From contig CM037863.1 of the NCBI GenBank assembly GCA_021292105.1, positions 7,830,442 to 7,894,441 on the forward strand: 64,000 bases of DNA, written 5' to 3'. Both the position numbers and the translations under genes were made by a program. The notes under the pieces were generated by a model. The model searched no databases. It was not told where the DNA came from and worked only from the letters and a program-made list of their open reading frames with translations. The DNA is from Anadara kagoshimensis. Lineage: Eukaryota > Mollusca > Bivalvia > Arcoida > Arcidae. This document shows, one piece after another, positions 1 through 9,796 of this stretch. Position 1 is the first letter of the stretch. Each line of letters starts with the position of its first letter.

Positions 1-197
1 GGTTATAATTCTTATTCATGTTTGTGAAGTTAAACAAATTTTCCATGAACAAAAGCTTTCAAGTGACTGTCAATAAATAAATAAATAAATAAATTTAAAT
101 TTATGAATATTAATATTGATAATATTTATTTCCAATCATGGGACCCCAAGCCTGACTCAACTGGCAATGAAATATTAACTTACAGAAAATAAGCTTA
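1..197. other. AT-rich non-coding sequence
   Basis: No gene, splice-bounded exon or clear transposon terminus is visible. A short AAAT-type run lies near 73-93. The same applies to 387-732, apart from a short TA/TG microsatellite near 523-555. Confidence 0.5.
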
Positions 198-386
198 AGG
201 GAGAAAATTCTCTAGAAAAATTAAATAACAAAAATTTGTTGAAGGGAGATAATTCTCTAGAAAAAAAATTGTGCAGGGGAGACAATTCTCTAGAAAAATT
301 AAATTAAAAAAAAAAAATTCTAAGGGAGATAATTCTCTCTAGTAAATTAAATTACAAAAAAAATTGCTCAAGAGAGACAGTTCTCT
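198..386. repeat. Imperfect tandem repeat, about 45-bp unit
   Basis: About five units each begin with a block like AAGGGAGATAATTCTCTAG followed by an A/T-rich spacer of variable length (starts near 198, 241, 278, 323 and 370). The block contains a short palindrome, GAGATAATTCTC. No coding potential is seen. Confidence 0.7.
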
Positions 387-732
387 TGTGCCCAATCATG
401 ATAATATACTTGATCTGATCTGTGTTTGTTTTTTGTTGTTGATTCATTAAAGATGTTATTTTTGTGTATACATTGTAAATGTAAAAATGTCACAATATAA
501 TGTGGTCTTCCCCTTATGGTGATATATATATATAGTTATATATATGTGTGTGTATGTGTTTACAAATGGCAGGTATTGCTTGAAAAAAATTAGTGTTAGA
601 AATGTATAAATGTCTATATTTCATTGCAAAGGAGTATGGACAATTCTTTTAACTTTACTTCCATTTTATTAGACACCTTTAGTAAGTGTTAGGATTGTAT
701 GAGTCCATTTTAATACTTGCACTGCTGTTTTA

Positions 733-1046
733 GCCAGATTTACACTAGACTACCCTGATGTAACCATGACTGACAATGTGTATTATACATATGTCTGTCT
801 TGTACTAGTGCACACTCGGCGCTACTTTAAGGTTCTAGCTCACTGACATAGTAGTTGTAGAACTTGCACAAATAGTAAATTTTACACTGTGGTGCTAGTG
901 TCAGCCAGATGACACTAGTCTGTGGCAATGTAACCATGAGTGACAGTGTGTTGTATGATACACATGTCTGTCTTGTACTAGTGCACACTCAGTGCTACTC
1001 CCAAGGTTCTAGCTCACTGATGTAGTAATTTTGAACTTGCACCACC
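733..1046. repeat. Two-copy tandem duplication, about 165-bp period
   Basis: The segment from 733 (AGCCAGATTTACACTAGACT) recurs from 901 (AGCCAGATGACACTAGTCTG). Both copies run through the shared blocks CTGTCTTGTACTAGTGCACA and AAGGTTCTAGCTCACTGA. The copies have diverged noticeably, so the duplication is not recent. Confidence 0.75.
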
Positions 1047-1049
1047 AGT

Positions 1050-1195
1050 CCCTTATCATGACACTATGTAAGGCAGCAGTGAAATAAAAATAAGTAACTT
1101 GCCTAAGGTCACAACATGCCCCAGTGGGGATTTTAACATGGGACCCTTAGATCTTGAGTCTTATACTCTACTAAATTAGCGACATGTTTCTACAC
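1050..1195 (+). repeat. Old SINE-like fragment
   Basis: Contains AACTTGCCTAAGGTCACAAC followed by a degraded B-box-like stretch (GGGATTTTAACATGGGACCC), then a segment matching the usual end of tRNA-derived SINE cores. This arrangement resembles the conserved core of MIR/CORE-type SINEs seen in many animals. The family assignment is inferred and not certain. Confidence 0.35.
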
Positions 1196-1654
1196 ATGTG
1201 ATGTGCATGTAGATCACTGAGTGTTTATCCACTACACTTGGGAGAGTATCTTATTTAAATCACCCCTATTCGTGAGCTTCCTTACAACAAATAGCTGAAA
1301 GATAAAAGAAAATATATAAATGTTTCTGTTAACTTATGTTTTATCCTTTGTATTACCGTATATAGAATTAGCCAAACTACATGCTTGCCAACCTGTGAAA
1401 ATTTGAGGGGCGTCATCACCCCAGCAACAAGGATAACAACCAAACTAGTAGTCAGATATTTGTATGTGTCATAGTTATTTGACAACCAGCTGTTTTGGAA
1501 ACACATGTAGTTTTCCTGCCAGCCTGCCATTTAAGAAAATGATTCATTGTCTGGTCAAATCGCTTACAAAATTAATTGCCATAGCCATTTGGATAATTTG
1601 CAATGCCGATATTCCACTCTAGATCCCAATTCATACATTCAGAAGGTCAATTTA

Positions 1655-1965
1655 TTAAATAAGTACATGTAATTGTCCAATAAAACACTTACAAAATTGA
1701 TAATTTGCAAAGTTGATTGGATAATTTGCAAAGTAGATCCTAAATTTGCAAAGCCAATTGGATAATTTGGAAAGCCAATTGGATAATTTGCAAAGTCGAT
1801 CATAAATTTGCAAAGTTGATTGGATAATTTGCAAAGTCAATCGTAAATTTGCAAAGCCAATTGGATAATTTGCAAAGTCGATCATAAATTTGCAAAGATG
1901 ATTGGATAATTTGCAAAGCCAATTGGATAATTTTCAGGGTCAATTAGAAAATTTCCAAACCCTTA
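1655..1965. repeat. Short-unit tandem repeat (AATTTGCAAAG motif)
   Basis: About a dozen imperfect units alternate ATTGGATAATTTGCAAAG and GATCATAAATTTGCAAAG, with 18-bp and longer spacing. A 76-codon minus-strand reading frame crosses it only because the units lack stops; its translation is itself the repeat. No function is inferred. Confidence 0.8.
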
Positions 1966-2395
1966 TTACACTTTATATATAGACATACAGAAGGTGAATT
2001 TAAATTTTCAGAATGTTTTAAAGAAATAATTATAAAGTTCTTAATGTTTGTTGTTAGTTAAGTTTGGTATGTTAAATGTTGTCTATAACATGATATAAAG
2101 ATGAAAGATATATTATATATATATATTTATTTTTATGAAGTCAATCATTCCATTGTTATAATTATTGTATTATTATATATTATACATGACAGGTACTTGG
2201 TGTCAGGCAGTTATTACACCACCACATTTATTTGCAAAACATTTAGTTTAGAATGTTTTCAGATAAAAAGATTAACAAAATTAATAAATTCTGATTCCAA
2301 GTACCCATGTTTTTACATATGTGACACATTGAGCAAAAACTATACTTATTTTTGTGGCATTGTCAGAAAATTGCAGCCCTTTTTTATGAGGGCAT
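1966..2395. other. AT-rich intergenic sequence, nothing recognised
   Basis: There is a run of TA dinucleotides near 2112-2127. A 102-codon open frame overlaps it on the plus strand, but its composition is that of AT-rich non-coding DNA and it shows no motif. Confidence 0.4.
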
Positions 2396-2580
2396 TGGTG
2401 ACCAAGTAGTTTAAAGCGAAGACTAAGAATTTATAGTGCCCTTCATGGCCTAGGTTCCAATCCTAGTGTGAGAAAAGTTGTCAGTTCACTTGCTGAAGGT
2501 CAGTGGTTTCTTTTTTCTCAACCATCCCTGAACCGACTGCCTTGATGCAAGTGAAAGAATCTTGACTCGGGCATCAAACC
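2396..2580 (+). repeat. tRNA-derived SINE, family A
   Basis: The head TGGTGACCAAGTAGTTTAAA is a degenerate tRNA A box. It is followed by a B-box-like block (CCTAGGTTCCAATCCTAGTG), then the family body (GTGAGAAAAGTTGTCAGTTC) and the tail AAGTGAAAGAATCTTGACTC. Related copies lie near 3722, 7250, 7553, 8520, 34440 and 50905. Confidence 0.75.
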
Positions 2581-2599
2581 CCCCCCCCCCCCCCCCACC

Positions 2600-2634
<35 letters not shown>
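2579..2634. repeat. Poly-C tract, 56 nt with one CCACCA interruption
   Basis: The tract sits exactly where the SINE tail should end, so it probably grew from the retroposon's 3' tail. A cytosine run of this length could form i-motif or G-quadruplex structures. A 95-codon minus ORF here encodes only polyglycine and is rejected as a gene. Confidence 0.9.
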
Positions 2635-2639
2635 ACACT

Positions 2640-3275
2640 TGATATCATAATCATGTATGACTGCAAGTCTGTCTTGGATTTGTTGATGCAAATATAATAT
2701 AGAATGATGCAAGTTAAAGATAAATAATAACTTCATTATTATAAATAAAATTTCTGAGTATTTCCTCAGATGATGAGGAAATGTAGAATAAATTGAACAT
2801 ACCATCTGAATCAGTTTAATTTTTTTTTAATACAGATTTTGAATCTAATGATTTTGCCCTTATTAAATTAAGGTAGATCCATACATCATCTTAATCAGAA
2901 ATTAATATTTTAGTTTAAAAAATCTTAAAATTTGATTAAATAACCTGTAAGTATTGTTTTTGCTTGACAAGTCACATTAAAATACATATTGAAAATATTT
3001 GTTTAGGTAGCACATAGGAAATTGTGAAAATAACACAAGGAATGTTTTAGAAATGATACATTTTGGACATTAATTTTGTATGCATTTAATGTATGTTTTT
3101 CTTTAATGTGTATGTAATAATAGAAATCCATAGCCTTTACACCCCTAGAGAGCATATCAATGGAACAATCTGTTCTTTTGATGTTTGGACTTTGGACTAT
3201 CTGTCTGGTCTTCAGGGGATGTAAAGGTTTTCATTAGTGCAATATGGAATACTTTCTGAAGTTTGAAAGTTTGAA
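2640..3275. other. AT-rich non-coding stretch
   Basis: No exon with splice sites, repeat terminus or RNA gene could be identified here. Confidence 0.4.
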
Positions 3276-3515
3276 TACAGTCGAACCTGCCTTAAAGGTC
3301 ACCCCTAAATAAGGACCACTTGCTTTTAAAGGCCAATAAATTTTATCACAAATGCTTATTATTCATGTTGTTTGAACCTCTATACAAAGGCCACCTGCCC
3401 ATACAAGCCATTTTATTGGTTCCCTTACTTACTTAGTCTTCTTCGTGCGTATGTGCACATAAGGCCAAACTGGTTCCCTTTGGTGATCTTTAAAGGCAGG
3501 TTTGACTGTACAATA
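3276..3515. mobile_element. MITE family P, interrupted by a LINE 3' end
   Basis: The left end reads ATACAGTCGAACCTGCCTTA and the right end reads AAAGGCAGGTTTGACTGTAC, giving terminal inverted repeats. The interior carries the family signature of repeated AAGGCCACCTG blocks. Other copies lie near 6573, 33796, 37421, 45454 and 54511. The element has no coding capacity. A 44-bp LINE tail has inserted inside it (3427-3470). Confidence 0.8.
3427..3470 (-). mobile_element. Severely 5'-truncated LINE 3' end with 10-bp target duplication
   Basis: These 44 bp match the extreme 3' end of the LINE at 49560-50515 (ACTTAGTCTTCTTCGTGC ... GCACATAAGGCC), including the TTAC-type tail. It is flanked by identical TGGTTCCCTT at 3417-3426 and 3471-3480, as expected for target-primed reverse transcription. 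Removing it restores the usual MITE P sequence. Confidence 0.75.
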
Positions 3516-3637
3516 CATGTATACAGGTTATTGTTGTTTTTGGTAAGAAAATTAATGCATACATCAATGTCCAAGTCTAATCTAATAATGTTTTTCTCTG
3601 AATCACATGGGGGCTGGTGGCCTAGTAGTCTAAGTGC

Positions 3638-3722
3638 ACAATTGACATATCGCCGGTCACGCCCACAATGTTCCGACACTGAAAGCCATCACACTTATGA
3701 CGTTCTAGTGTCAGTGACGTGG
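3638..3722. mobile_element. MITE family S, one end only
   Basis: Matches the ends of the complete family S copies at 57846-58058 and 59646-59858: AATTGACATATCGCCGGTCA, then CGCCCACAATGTTCCGACAC, then a block containing TGACGTTCTAGTGTCAGTGA. Only one side is present, so it is a deletion derivative. Confidence 0.65.
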
Positions 3723-3902
3723 GGGGTGTTTCTGGGTCGCCTGGTGGTCTAAAGTGTGTGATCATGGATCACACCACCTCTCATTGCCCAGCTGTTAGGA
3801 CACCTCGGTTTCCTCCACCAATCCAGAACTGACTGCCTGGATATCAGTGATTGAATCTTGACTGGGGAGTAAAACTCAGTTAATCCACTCAGCTCCACTC
3901 TA
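3722..3902 (+). repeat. SINE family A copy
   Basis: The head GGTCGCCTGGTGGTCTAAAG resembles a tRNA A box. The body contains CAGAACTGACTGCCTGGATA, and the tail ATTGAATCTTGACTGGGGAG is shared with other family A copies. Confidence 0.6.
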
Positions 3903-3904
3903 AA

Positions 3905-5005
3905 ATGCACGGTAAGTGTACAATGTGGACATTAATGTGTGTGTATTAGTTTTTTGCCAGTTATTGGTTTTTATTTTTGCAATACATGTAGTTGAATTAG
4001 TTCTGATATGAACATTATAATTATACAATATGACAGGTGTAAGTGTAGAACAAAGTTGAAATGTTTTATTTATTTATTAATGAAAAATGAAAAATAAATA
4101 AATGTTGTGAAAAAAGCATTTTAGATTGTTTGTTATCATCGGGTTACCACAGTTATAGAGAGATATACAAATTTATTTATATTTGCCATATACATGTACT
4201 ACAAACTTGTGTAAAATATAGTGCAAAAACTGCAAAAGATTGATTGATTGAAGGGTGCTCTAACGTGTCACGCCTGCCTGCACATTGCCCTGAGCACACT
4301 GCAAAGGTAAAAACAAATCTGCCACTTCACCTGTAGCGGATGACGTGTCGTTATAAGTGAAATATTCTTGACTGGGATGTAAAACCCGATAAATAAACAA
4401 ATCAAACCAATTTTACTACGTTAGGTCACTGCGACCTTACATTGAATGCAGGCCAAGGTCAGCCAGCGTCGCAAACGTGGTAGAACCTCTTGTTCATATC
4501 TCCCTCAAACAAAGGCAATAAATTGTTTATTATACCGAAAGATGACCATTGTAATAAGAAAGACTGAAAAAAAAATTTTTTTTTAAAAAAGACAGCCTGA
4601 AAACATAATTTCTTCTCCGATTCATTGCAAACGCTAGAACGTCGTGACCGATTCTCCGTTGTGACGGCATGATGTTCCGAAGAGGTGGGATATGATGTTT
4701 TCAGAGGGATACACGATGTTTTCTCCACTCTGATCACATGATCTAATCAAATTACAGATAGTATCGTATTTTTCTAATGAGGTATAATAAAAATAAAACT
4801 CATGTCAGATTAAAAACAAATTTACATCTTGTACTGATATTACACGGATCGTCGTTCACATGCGAAATCGAACCCATGTATTATCTGACCGATTCTTTAA
4901 TTTCTTTTTGATACTTAGATGCATACCTTAATGACGCCACCGAATGGCTACATTTGAAGCTGTGTGACAAACGTGATGACTGAAATCTTTCTATTGTCAA
5001 CTTTC
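3905..5005. other. Intergenic; old SINE tail, otherwise nothing recognised
   Basis: A SINE tail fragment lies at about 4250-4400 (AAGTGAAATATTCTTGACTG followed by a TAAAACCCGATAAATAAACA end). The rest is AT-rich. The 92-codon minus frame at 4459-4737 has no recognisable domain and is not called. Confidence 0.45.
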
Positions 5006-5009
5006 CTTT

Positions 5010-5465
5010 TCTATGCAGCAATATACATGCTTCTTCTGCTTATGTTGCATTTATTTTAAAGTTAATATGCTATAATAGAGCGTGTTCTCACTACGGGAAC
5101 TTTATATAGTGAATCAAGCTGCTTAAAAAAAATATTTTGTTGACACAAGGATATTGCAGACCCAAGTTTATCAAAGCCTTCAAAAGTTTCATGGTCGTCA
5201 TCACAATATTGGTGATAAATATGATTTATACCCTGGATTTATTTGACGTCCCAAAGGTCCATGTTCCTTTCATTGCCAATTTCGATTACACACGTGACGG
5301 ATGTGGCTAGCTTAAAAGAAGGTGCTTAGCCTTCCAGCGCACCCAGCCAAACTTCCCTTTTCCCTCGGTATTTAACCTAATTTGCTAGCTTCAAAAACTT
5401 TACTTTGCTTTGGGATTTTGGTTTGGACATGGATTGGTACGTTTGTTTTGATTAAACGCTGTACC
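5010..5465 (+). repeat. Foldback repeat family R, single arm
   Basis: Shares the ordered blocks TTCTTCTGCTTATG, CATGGTCGTCATC, CATGTTCCTTTCATT and the terminal block TTTACTTTGCTTTGGGATTT + GGTTTGGACATGGATTGGTA with the copies at 52715-53150 and 62610-63482. Only one orientation is present here. No convincing coding sequence. Confidence 0.65.
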
Positions 5466-5618
5466 GGTACCACGGGTGGATGTTATCTCTTAAACATTGC
5501 TTTGGCGTCATCCAAAACCTGTTGCATGTTCAATGATCAATACACATTTCAAGTTTCACTTTTCTTTGAAAAGACTTTCACCAGTCAGTTTTGGGTGACC
5601 ACGACAATCGTGTGTAAC

Positions 5619-5782
5619 AACTCCTAATGAAGTCCGGATTTCATTAACCGTTGACAATTTTAACGCCTAATGAAGTCCAAAGATGTCAACGCTTATGAAG
5701 TACGGACTTCATCAGGTGTTGTGATTTCGATGCCTAATTAAGCCTGAACATCATAAGGTGTTGGGTTTCATTAGGAGTTACA
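5619..5782. mobile_element. MITE family T
   Basis: The left end AACTCCTAATGAAGTCC and the right end TTTCATTAGGAGTT are inverted repeats. The interior is itself full of short inverted AATGAAGTCC / GGACTTCAT blocks. Related copies occur at about 14428-14610 and 52474-52632. Non-coding. Confidence 0.7.
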
Positions 5783-5789
5783 TACCCAC

Positions 5790-6110
5790 TATTTCTGTGG
5801 ATCACGACATTGTCGATCACATGCCCTCTATGTAAATGAATTTCGATGACGATTTTGATGAACAGACAGTTTTATATATGATTTTATTTTTATAAAAACA
5901 TAGTAACAAAATATTTAATATTAATTTAACAAGATTAGAAGTAATATTAACAAAAATTATTTACAATTTTAATATATAACCAAAATAACAAATAAAATGT
6001 CATTTTAGTGGAAAAATACTGATTTTATAAATATAAATTATTACCAATACATTACAAAATTTGTCTTTAATAATTCACTTATGGTTCTCACACTTAACTT
6101 AATTCAAAAC
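5790..6110 (-). other. Presumed 3' flank / 3' UTR region of the SDR gene
   Basis: This AT-rich segment lies downstream of the SDR stop codon on the minus strand. The nearest AATAAA-type signal on that strand is at about 5884-5889 (TTTATT on plus), about 420 bp past the stop. The true cleavage site cannot be determined from sequence. Confidence 0.3.
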
Positions 6111-6111
6111 T

Positions 6112-6245
6112 CTCTGACCTTGAAAAAATAAAATTTCTTGACTTTTCACTGGAGCCTGGGAACCTTGTTACTAATTTTGTTATTCCAATTGGTTTTGGTC
6201 TCGTACTGGTCATTATAAATCACTAAATCATTCTGGGACTAACAT
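6112..6245 (-). pseudogene. Decayed duplicate of the SDR gene's 3'-terminal coding segment
   Basis: This segment is a tandem copy, offset by about 135 bp, of 6247-6378, which contains the last ~70 bp of the SDR coding sequence plus its proximal 3' flank. Shared blocks include CTGACCTTGAAAAAA, GGGAACCTTGT, ATTGGTTTTGG and TACTGGTCATTATA versus TTCTGGTCATTATA. Read in the frame corresponding to the real exon it contains several stop codons, so it is a non-coding relic lying in the 3' UTR region. It suggests a short local duplication after the gene was established. Confidence 0.75.
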
Positions 6246-6308
6246 TCCCTGACCTTGAAAAAAATAAAAGTTCCCCGACATTTCTCTGGTTCCTGGGAAC
6301 CTTGTCAC

Positions 6309-9300
6309 TCATTGCTTTGTTAGTCCTATTGGTTTTGGACTTATTCTGGTCATTATATAATCACTAAGCCATTCTGGAACTGTCCACAACATCCGAAAAA
6401 CGGTATTAGCGTCCACCCCTACTACGTACCTATGCTTGGGATATTTAGCGGTCAGTGCGTGGACATATGCATTGACCACCTTTTCCGTCTTTGGTGACGT
6501 CACGCGTTCCATTAGATCTTTAACTGAACTCGTCACTACAAATACAGAAATGTTAAAAAAAGAATAAATACAGTACAGTCAAACCTGCCTTAAAGACCAC
6601 CTCTATATAAGGACCACCTGCTTATAAAGGTCAATGGAATTGTATCTCAATTGATTTTTATTAATATTATTTAAACCTGTATATAAAGGCCACCTGCCCA
6701 TAAAGGCCACTTTTACAGCTGGTTCCATTGGGTGGCCTTTATAGACAAGTTTAACTTATTGCAGTAGCCCAGTCAGTTTTAAAACAGGCAAATGTGGCCT
6801 GGGTTTGGATGCACCAAGCTTATTTAAAGTAAAAACTTAAGAATTTGCTTATTATGGTTTAATGTATTAAAGCATTAGCCTCCCGGCCTGATCTGTGTAT
6901 CTAACATTTGAAAACCTTAGTTATCTCATTGAACAACAAGTTGAACAAGGTGTTTAGAGAACAATATCCCCGCAATAGTGAACATCAGTAAATTCCATTT
7001 ATAGGTTTTTGCTATTTATAGTAGCAGCGACCATGTTGGGTATGCTATAAGGATGTCGAGCAACCCCATACTAATCATTTCCACAATAAATGAACTGGCC
7101 AAGTTTCATCCTAATCGAAATAACGTTTTCTTTCAAATGCACGGAAACCAATTTGTCCACATGGACATTGACATCGGTATAACTATATCCACCTCGCCCG
7201 GGGGATAATTACAAAACAAAACGAGTGCGAGTGTTTACAGCTTTAGAGAGGTCTTGGTGACCAAGTGGTATAAAGCATCGGCTTAGCTATTACAACACTG
7301 GTCTATTGGTTTTCTAATTCAACCAGGGCAGACTCTAGTGTGCGAATCTTTTTTTGTTAGCATGCCGGGAGTCGGTAGTTTTCTCCGGGCACTCTGATAT
7401 CTCGGAAGTAGCAGCTATATGTGTGAAAAAATATTTTGATGGGGAGGGGGGCACTATCACTCCAATCCACTTATGTGCTTAAATCTGTTTTCTAGTGACT
7501 CACAGGGTAGTGTAGTGTTAGGTTTTATTTCAAGTAACTTGCAATACTTGGATAACCTTGGTGGCTGTGTGGTTTAAAGTGCGCGTTTAGGAATGACAGT
7601 GCCTCTCAGCACCTAGTTTGAACCCCATTCGGCACATATCCTAGTGTGAGAAAGTTTGTCAGTTCGCTTGTCGAAGTTCGGTGGTTTTCTCCTGACACTC
7701 TGGTTTTTTTCTAGCATTCATGAAAAGACCGCTTCGATATAAGTGAAAGGGTCAAAGGAGTAAAACTCCATTTATCCACTAAATACTAGTAGCGTCTACA
7801 TGCTAGTTGCTAAGGCATTGGGAAATCATAATGACCGACTAGATGAACAATTCTAATTAAACCAGAGATCGTAAGATTTTATAGTGAACAACTAGATTAC
7901 AATCTGCACTTAACCCTCGGACAGATATGTAAATACTCGGCTTTGTTGCATATAAATAATATCAGTATTTATTTTTGAGAAACCATTTTCATATTCAGGG
8001 GCGGATACAGGATTTTTTGAAAGGGGGGGGGGGGGGTTGAGAACTATCCAGGATTTTTTGAAAGGGGGGGTTGAGATCTATACAGGATTTTTTAAAGGGA
8101 GGGGCGAGAATTATATCAATGCTAGATGCGAGCGCCAAAGGCGCGAGCTTCCAGAGACGATGGGTCTAGGGCAGAGCCCCGATGGGGACCAAGAAAATAA
8201 TTTTAATCAGTCAATATCTTCTCTCTCTTTAAATTTTTCAAGGGGGGGGGGGTGCAACCCCCGCAACCCCTCCCCTAAATCCGCCACTGATATTTCAATA
8301 TATTTACGTACATTTGTCAACATATTCTTTTCCGTAATATTCCTTTGTTTCTGTAGGTAAGTTGTCATATGCTTGAAGTATAGAACTGGTCACAGAACTT
8401 GGTTCTGCTATGCTAGTGGCGAAGAACCCGGGTTCTAATATGTGAACGGTGGTTCCTGTATGGTACAAGTCACGTCTGAAATGAAATACATTTAAAGATA
8501 ATACCTTTTACAACCCGATAAGGGCCTTGTTGACTGAGTGGTCCATAGCAAGAGCATATAGCAGAACGCCCCAAACTACCAAAGTTAGAATCCGTCTAAA
8601 AAAAAAAAGACGAGAAGTTGGGTTTATCAGAGCAGTTTCCTCCCTATTCTCTAGGAAATGACTGCCTCGATATTAGTAAAATATTCTTGACTAGGACGTT
8701 AAACCCAATCACTCCCCCACTCCAATCCTAAATTTTATCTGGTTATAGTTTCTTTTGAACTCTTTTCCTGAAGGCTATACGCTCAGCAAATCGCCTAGGT
8801 TCACATACCCCTAAAAGTGACACTAAAGATGGAGCATGTTTATCAGTACTCTCTGACTGAGGTCGTTTGTTTTGCTTAAAGGTGTCGAAAAGTTTAAAAC
8901 TTCGCTTGCGAAAGGTGTCAAAAAGTTCTAAAACGTGATTGGCTTAAAGGTGTTGAAAGGTTTGAAAACGAAAACGTGTTTGGCTAAAAGGTGTCCAAAG
9001 ATTTGAAAATAAGCTTTCAAAAAGGTTTTGAAAGTTTGAAACTTGGCTGGCGAAAAGGTGTCGAAAATTTGAAACGTGCCGAGTATAAAGGTTTCGAAAG
9101 TTTGCAAGTTGGTTGTCCAATATTTTGTCTACAGTCTGTCGAAAGAGCTCGTACTGTAATTTTACAGGCGCAAATAACGAGATTTTTTGACAAGGGGACT
9201 TACCTTAAAACATCACAATATCCCTCTGCTCCGAACTTTGATACAACATACGGGCCGGGCGCAGCGGCAATCCGTCCCATCATGCTTGTTATATTGACAA

Positions 9301-9790
9301 TACGCCCTCTATAGTCTCGTATCAGAGGTAAAAATGTCTTTGTCACGTCAATCATCCCAAACAAATTTACCGCCAAACAGACGTCATAATCTTTCCTGGA
9401 TATCCAATCAACAGGCCCAACAGCGCCAGCAATCCCAGCGTTATTGACCAATCCCCAAAGCCCTTTTCCGGGCGGAAGTTTTGACTTGACGAACGTATAA
9501 GCTTGGTCTATCGAAGACTGTTTGGTGACATCTAACTGAACTGGGATGACGTTATTTGACGTTTGTTTCTTTAAGTTGTCCAATCCTTTCTCAGTTAAAC
9601 AGCCAGGGAAGACTTTGAATCCGAGAGAATCCAGTCTTTTGGTTAACATGAATCCAAACCCTGTGTCACAGCCCGTGATGAATACATACTTGTCCTCATT
9701 ACTGTCTGGTAAAAGCTGACGGTATCTATGCCACTGGTATCCAATGTAAACAATTATCAACAACAACACAAGGAACACGATCTCAACCAT
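6309..9790 (-). CDS. SDR9C-type short-chain dehydrogenase (retinol / 17-beta-hydroxysteroid dehydrogenase-like), three coding exons
   Basis: Exons on the minus strand are 9790-9204, 8475-8312 and 6535-6309. Introns have donors GTAAGT and GTACGT and acceptors TTTCAG and TTGTAG; all phases join cleanly to give 325 aa, normal for SDR9C enzymes (about 315-345). Residues 3-19 form a hydrophobic N-terminal anchor, so the protein is probably membrane-bound. The Rossmann cofactor motif TGCDTGFG is at 39-46 and NNAG at 116-119. The active site is N142, S169 and Y181-x3-K185. Exon 2 encodes the diagnostic EPGFF block after the active site. Exon 3 encodes the family's C-terminal region (TEKVVNAYVHALTAKYPKHR, then WTVPEWLSDYIM). 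The likely reaction is NAD(P)-dependent oxidation or reduction of a retinoid, steroid or hydroxy-acid; substrate cannot be told from sequence, and mitochondrial hydroxybutyrate dehydrogenase (BDH1-like) remains possible. A splice acceptor sits 7 bp before the ATG, so a non-coding 5' exon is expected. Intron 2 has gained MITE and SINE insertions. Confidence 0.93.
6573..6758. mobile_element. MITE family P inside SDR intron 2
   Basis: The left end TACAGTCAAACCTGCCTTAA and the right end CTTTATAGACAAGTTTAACT are inverted repeats. Internal AAGGCCACCTGCCCATAAAG is typical of the family. It lies about 35 bp from the intron's acceptor, on the intron side of exon 3. Confidence 0.8.
7245..7440 (+). repeat. 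SINE family A copy in SDR intron 2
   Basis: The head GTCTTGGTGACCAAGTGGTA is tRNA-like. The body includes CTAGTGTGCGAATC and TTTTCTCCGGGCACTCTGAT, which match neighbouring SINE copies. The tail is truncated. Confidence 0.6.
7553..7800 (+). repeat. SINE family A copy in SDR intron 2
   Basis: The head CCTTGGTGGCTGTGTGGTTT and the B-box-like CTAGTTTGAACCCCATTC derive from a tRNA. The body AGAAAGTTTGTCAGTTCGCT and a tail ending in TAAAACTCCATTTATCCACT are family hallmarks. This is one of the best-preserved family A copies. Confidence 0.75.
7989..8289. mobile_element. Non-autonomous hAT-like element next to SDR exon 2
   Basis: The left end CAGGGGCGGATACAGGATTT and the right end CCCTAAATCCGCCACTG form hAT-type imperfect terminal repeats. 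The interior is G-rich (runs of up to 11 G) and repeats AGGATTTTTTGAAAGGGGGG. The flanks are similar (ATATT) but no exact 8-bp duplication survives. The insertion ends only 22 bp from the splice donor of SDR exon 2 and does not overlap the exon. Confidence 0.7.
8520..8720 (+). repeat. Degraded SINE family A copy in SDR intron 1
   Basis: Head-like GGGCCTTGTTGACTGAGTGG and the tail AAAATATTCTTGACTAGGAC followed by GTTAAACCCAATCACTCC match the shared SINE tail. Confidence 0.55.
8876..9120. repeat. Degenerate ~35-bp tandem repeat in SDR intron 1
   Basis: Seven or so variants of AAAGGTGTCGAAAAGTTTGAAA separated by CTTGGCTGGCG- or CGTGTTTGGCT-like spacers run nearly up to the exon 1 splice donor. 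A 107-codon plus-strand frame arises from this repeat and the antisense of exon 1 and is not a gene. Confidence 0.7.
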
Positions 9791-9796
9791 GCCTGT

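Noticed and set aside
2518-2805. Polyglycine protein
   Set aside because: Translation of a poly-C tract on the opposite strand.
8991-9314. 107-codon plus-strand gene overlapping SDR exon 1
   Set aside because: Composed of the intronic 35-bp repeat and the antisense of exon 1.
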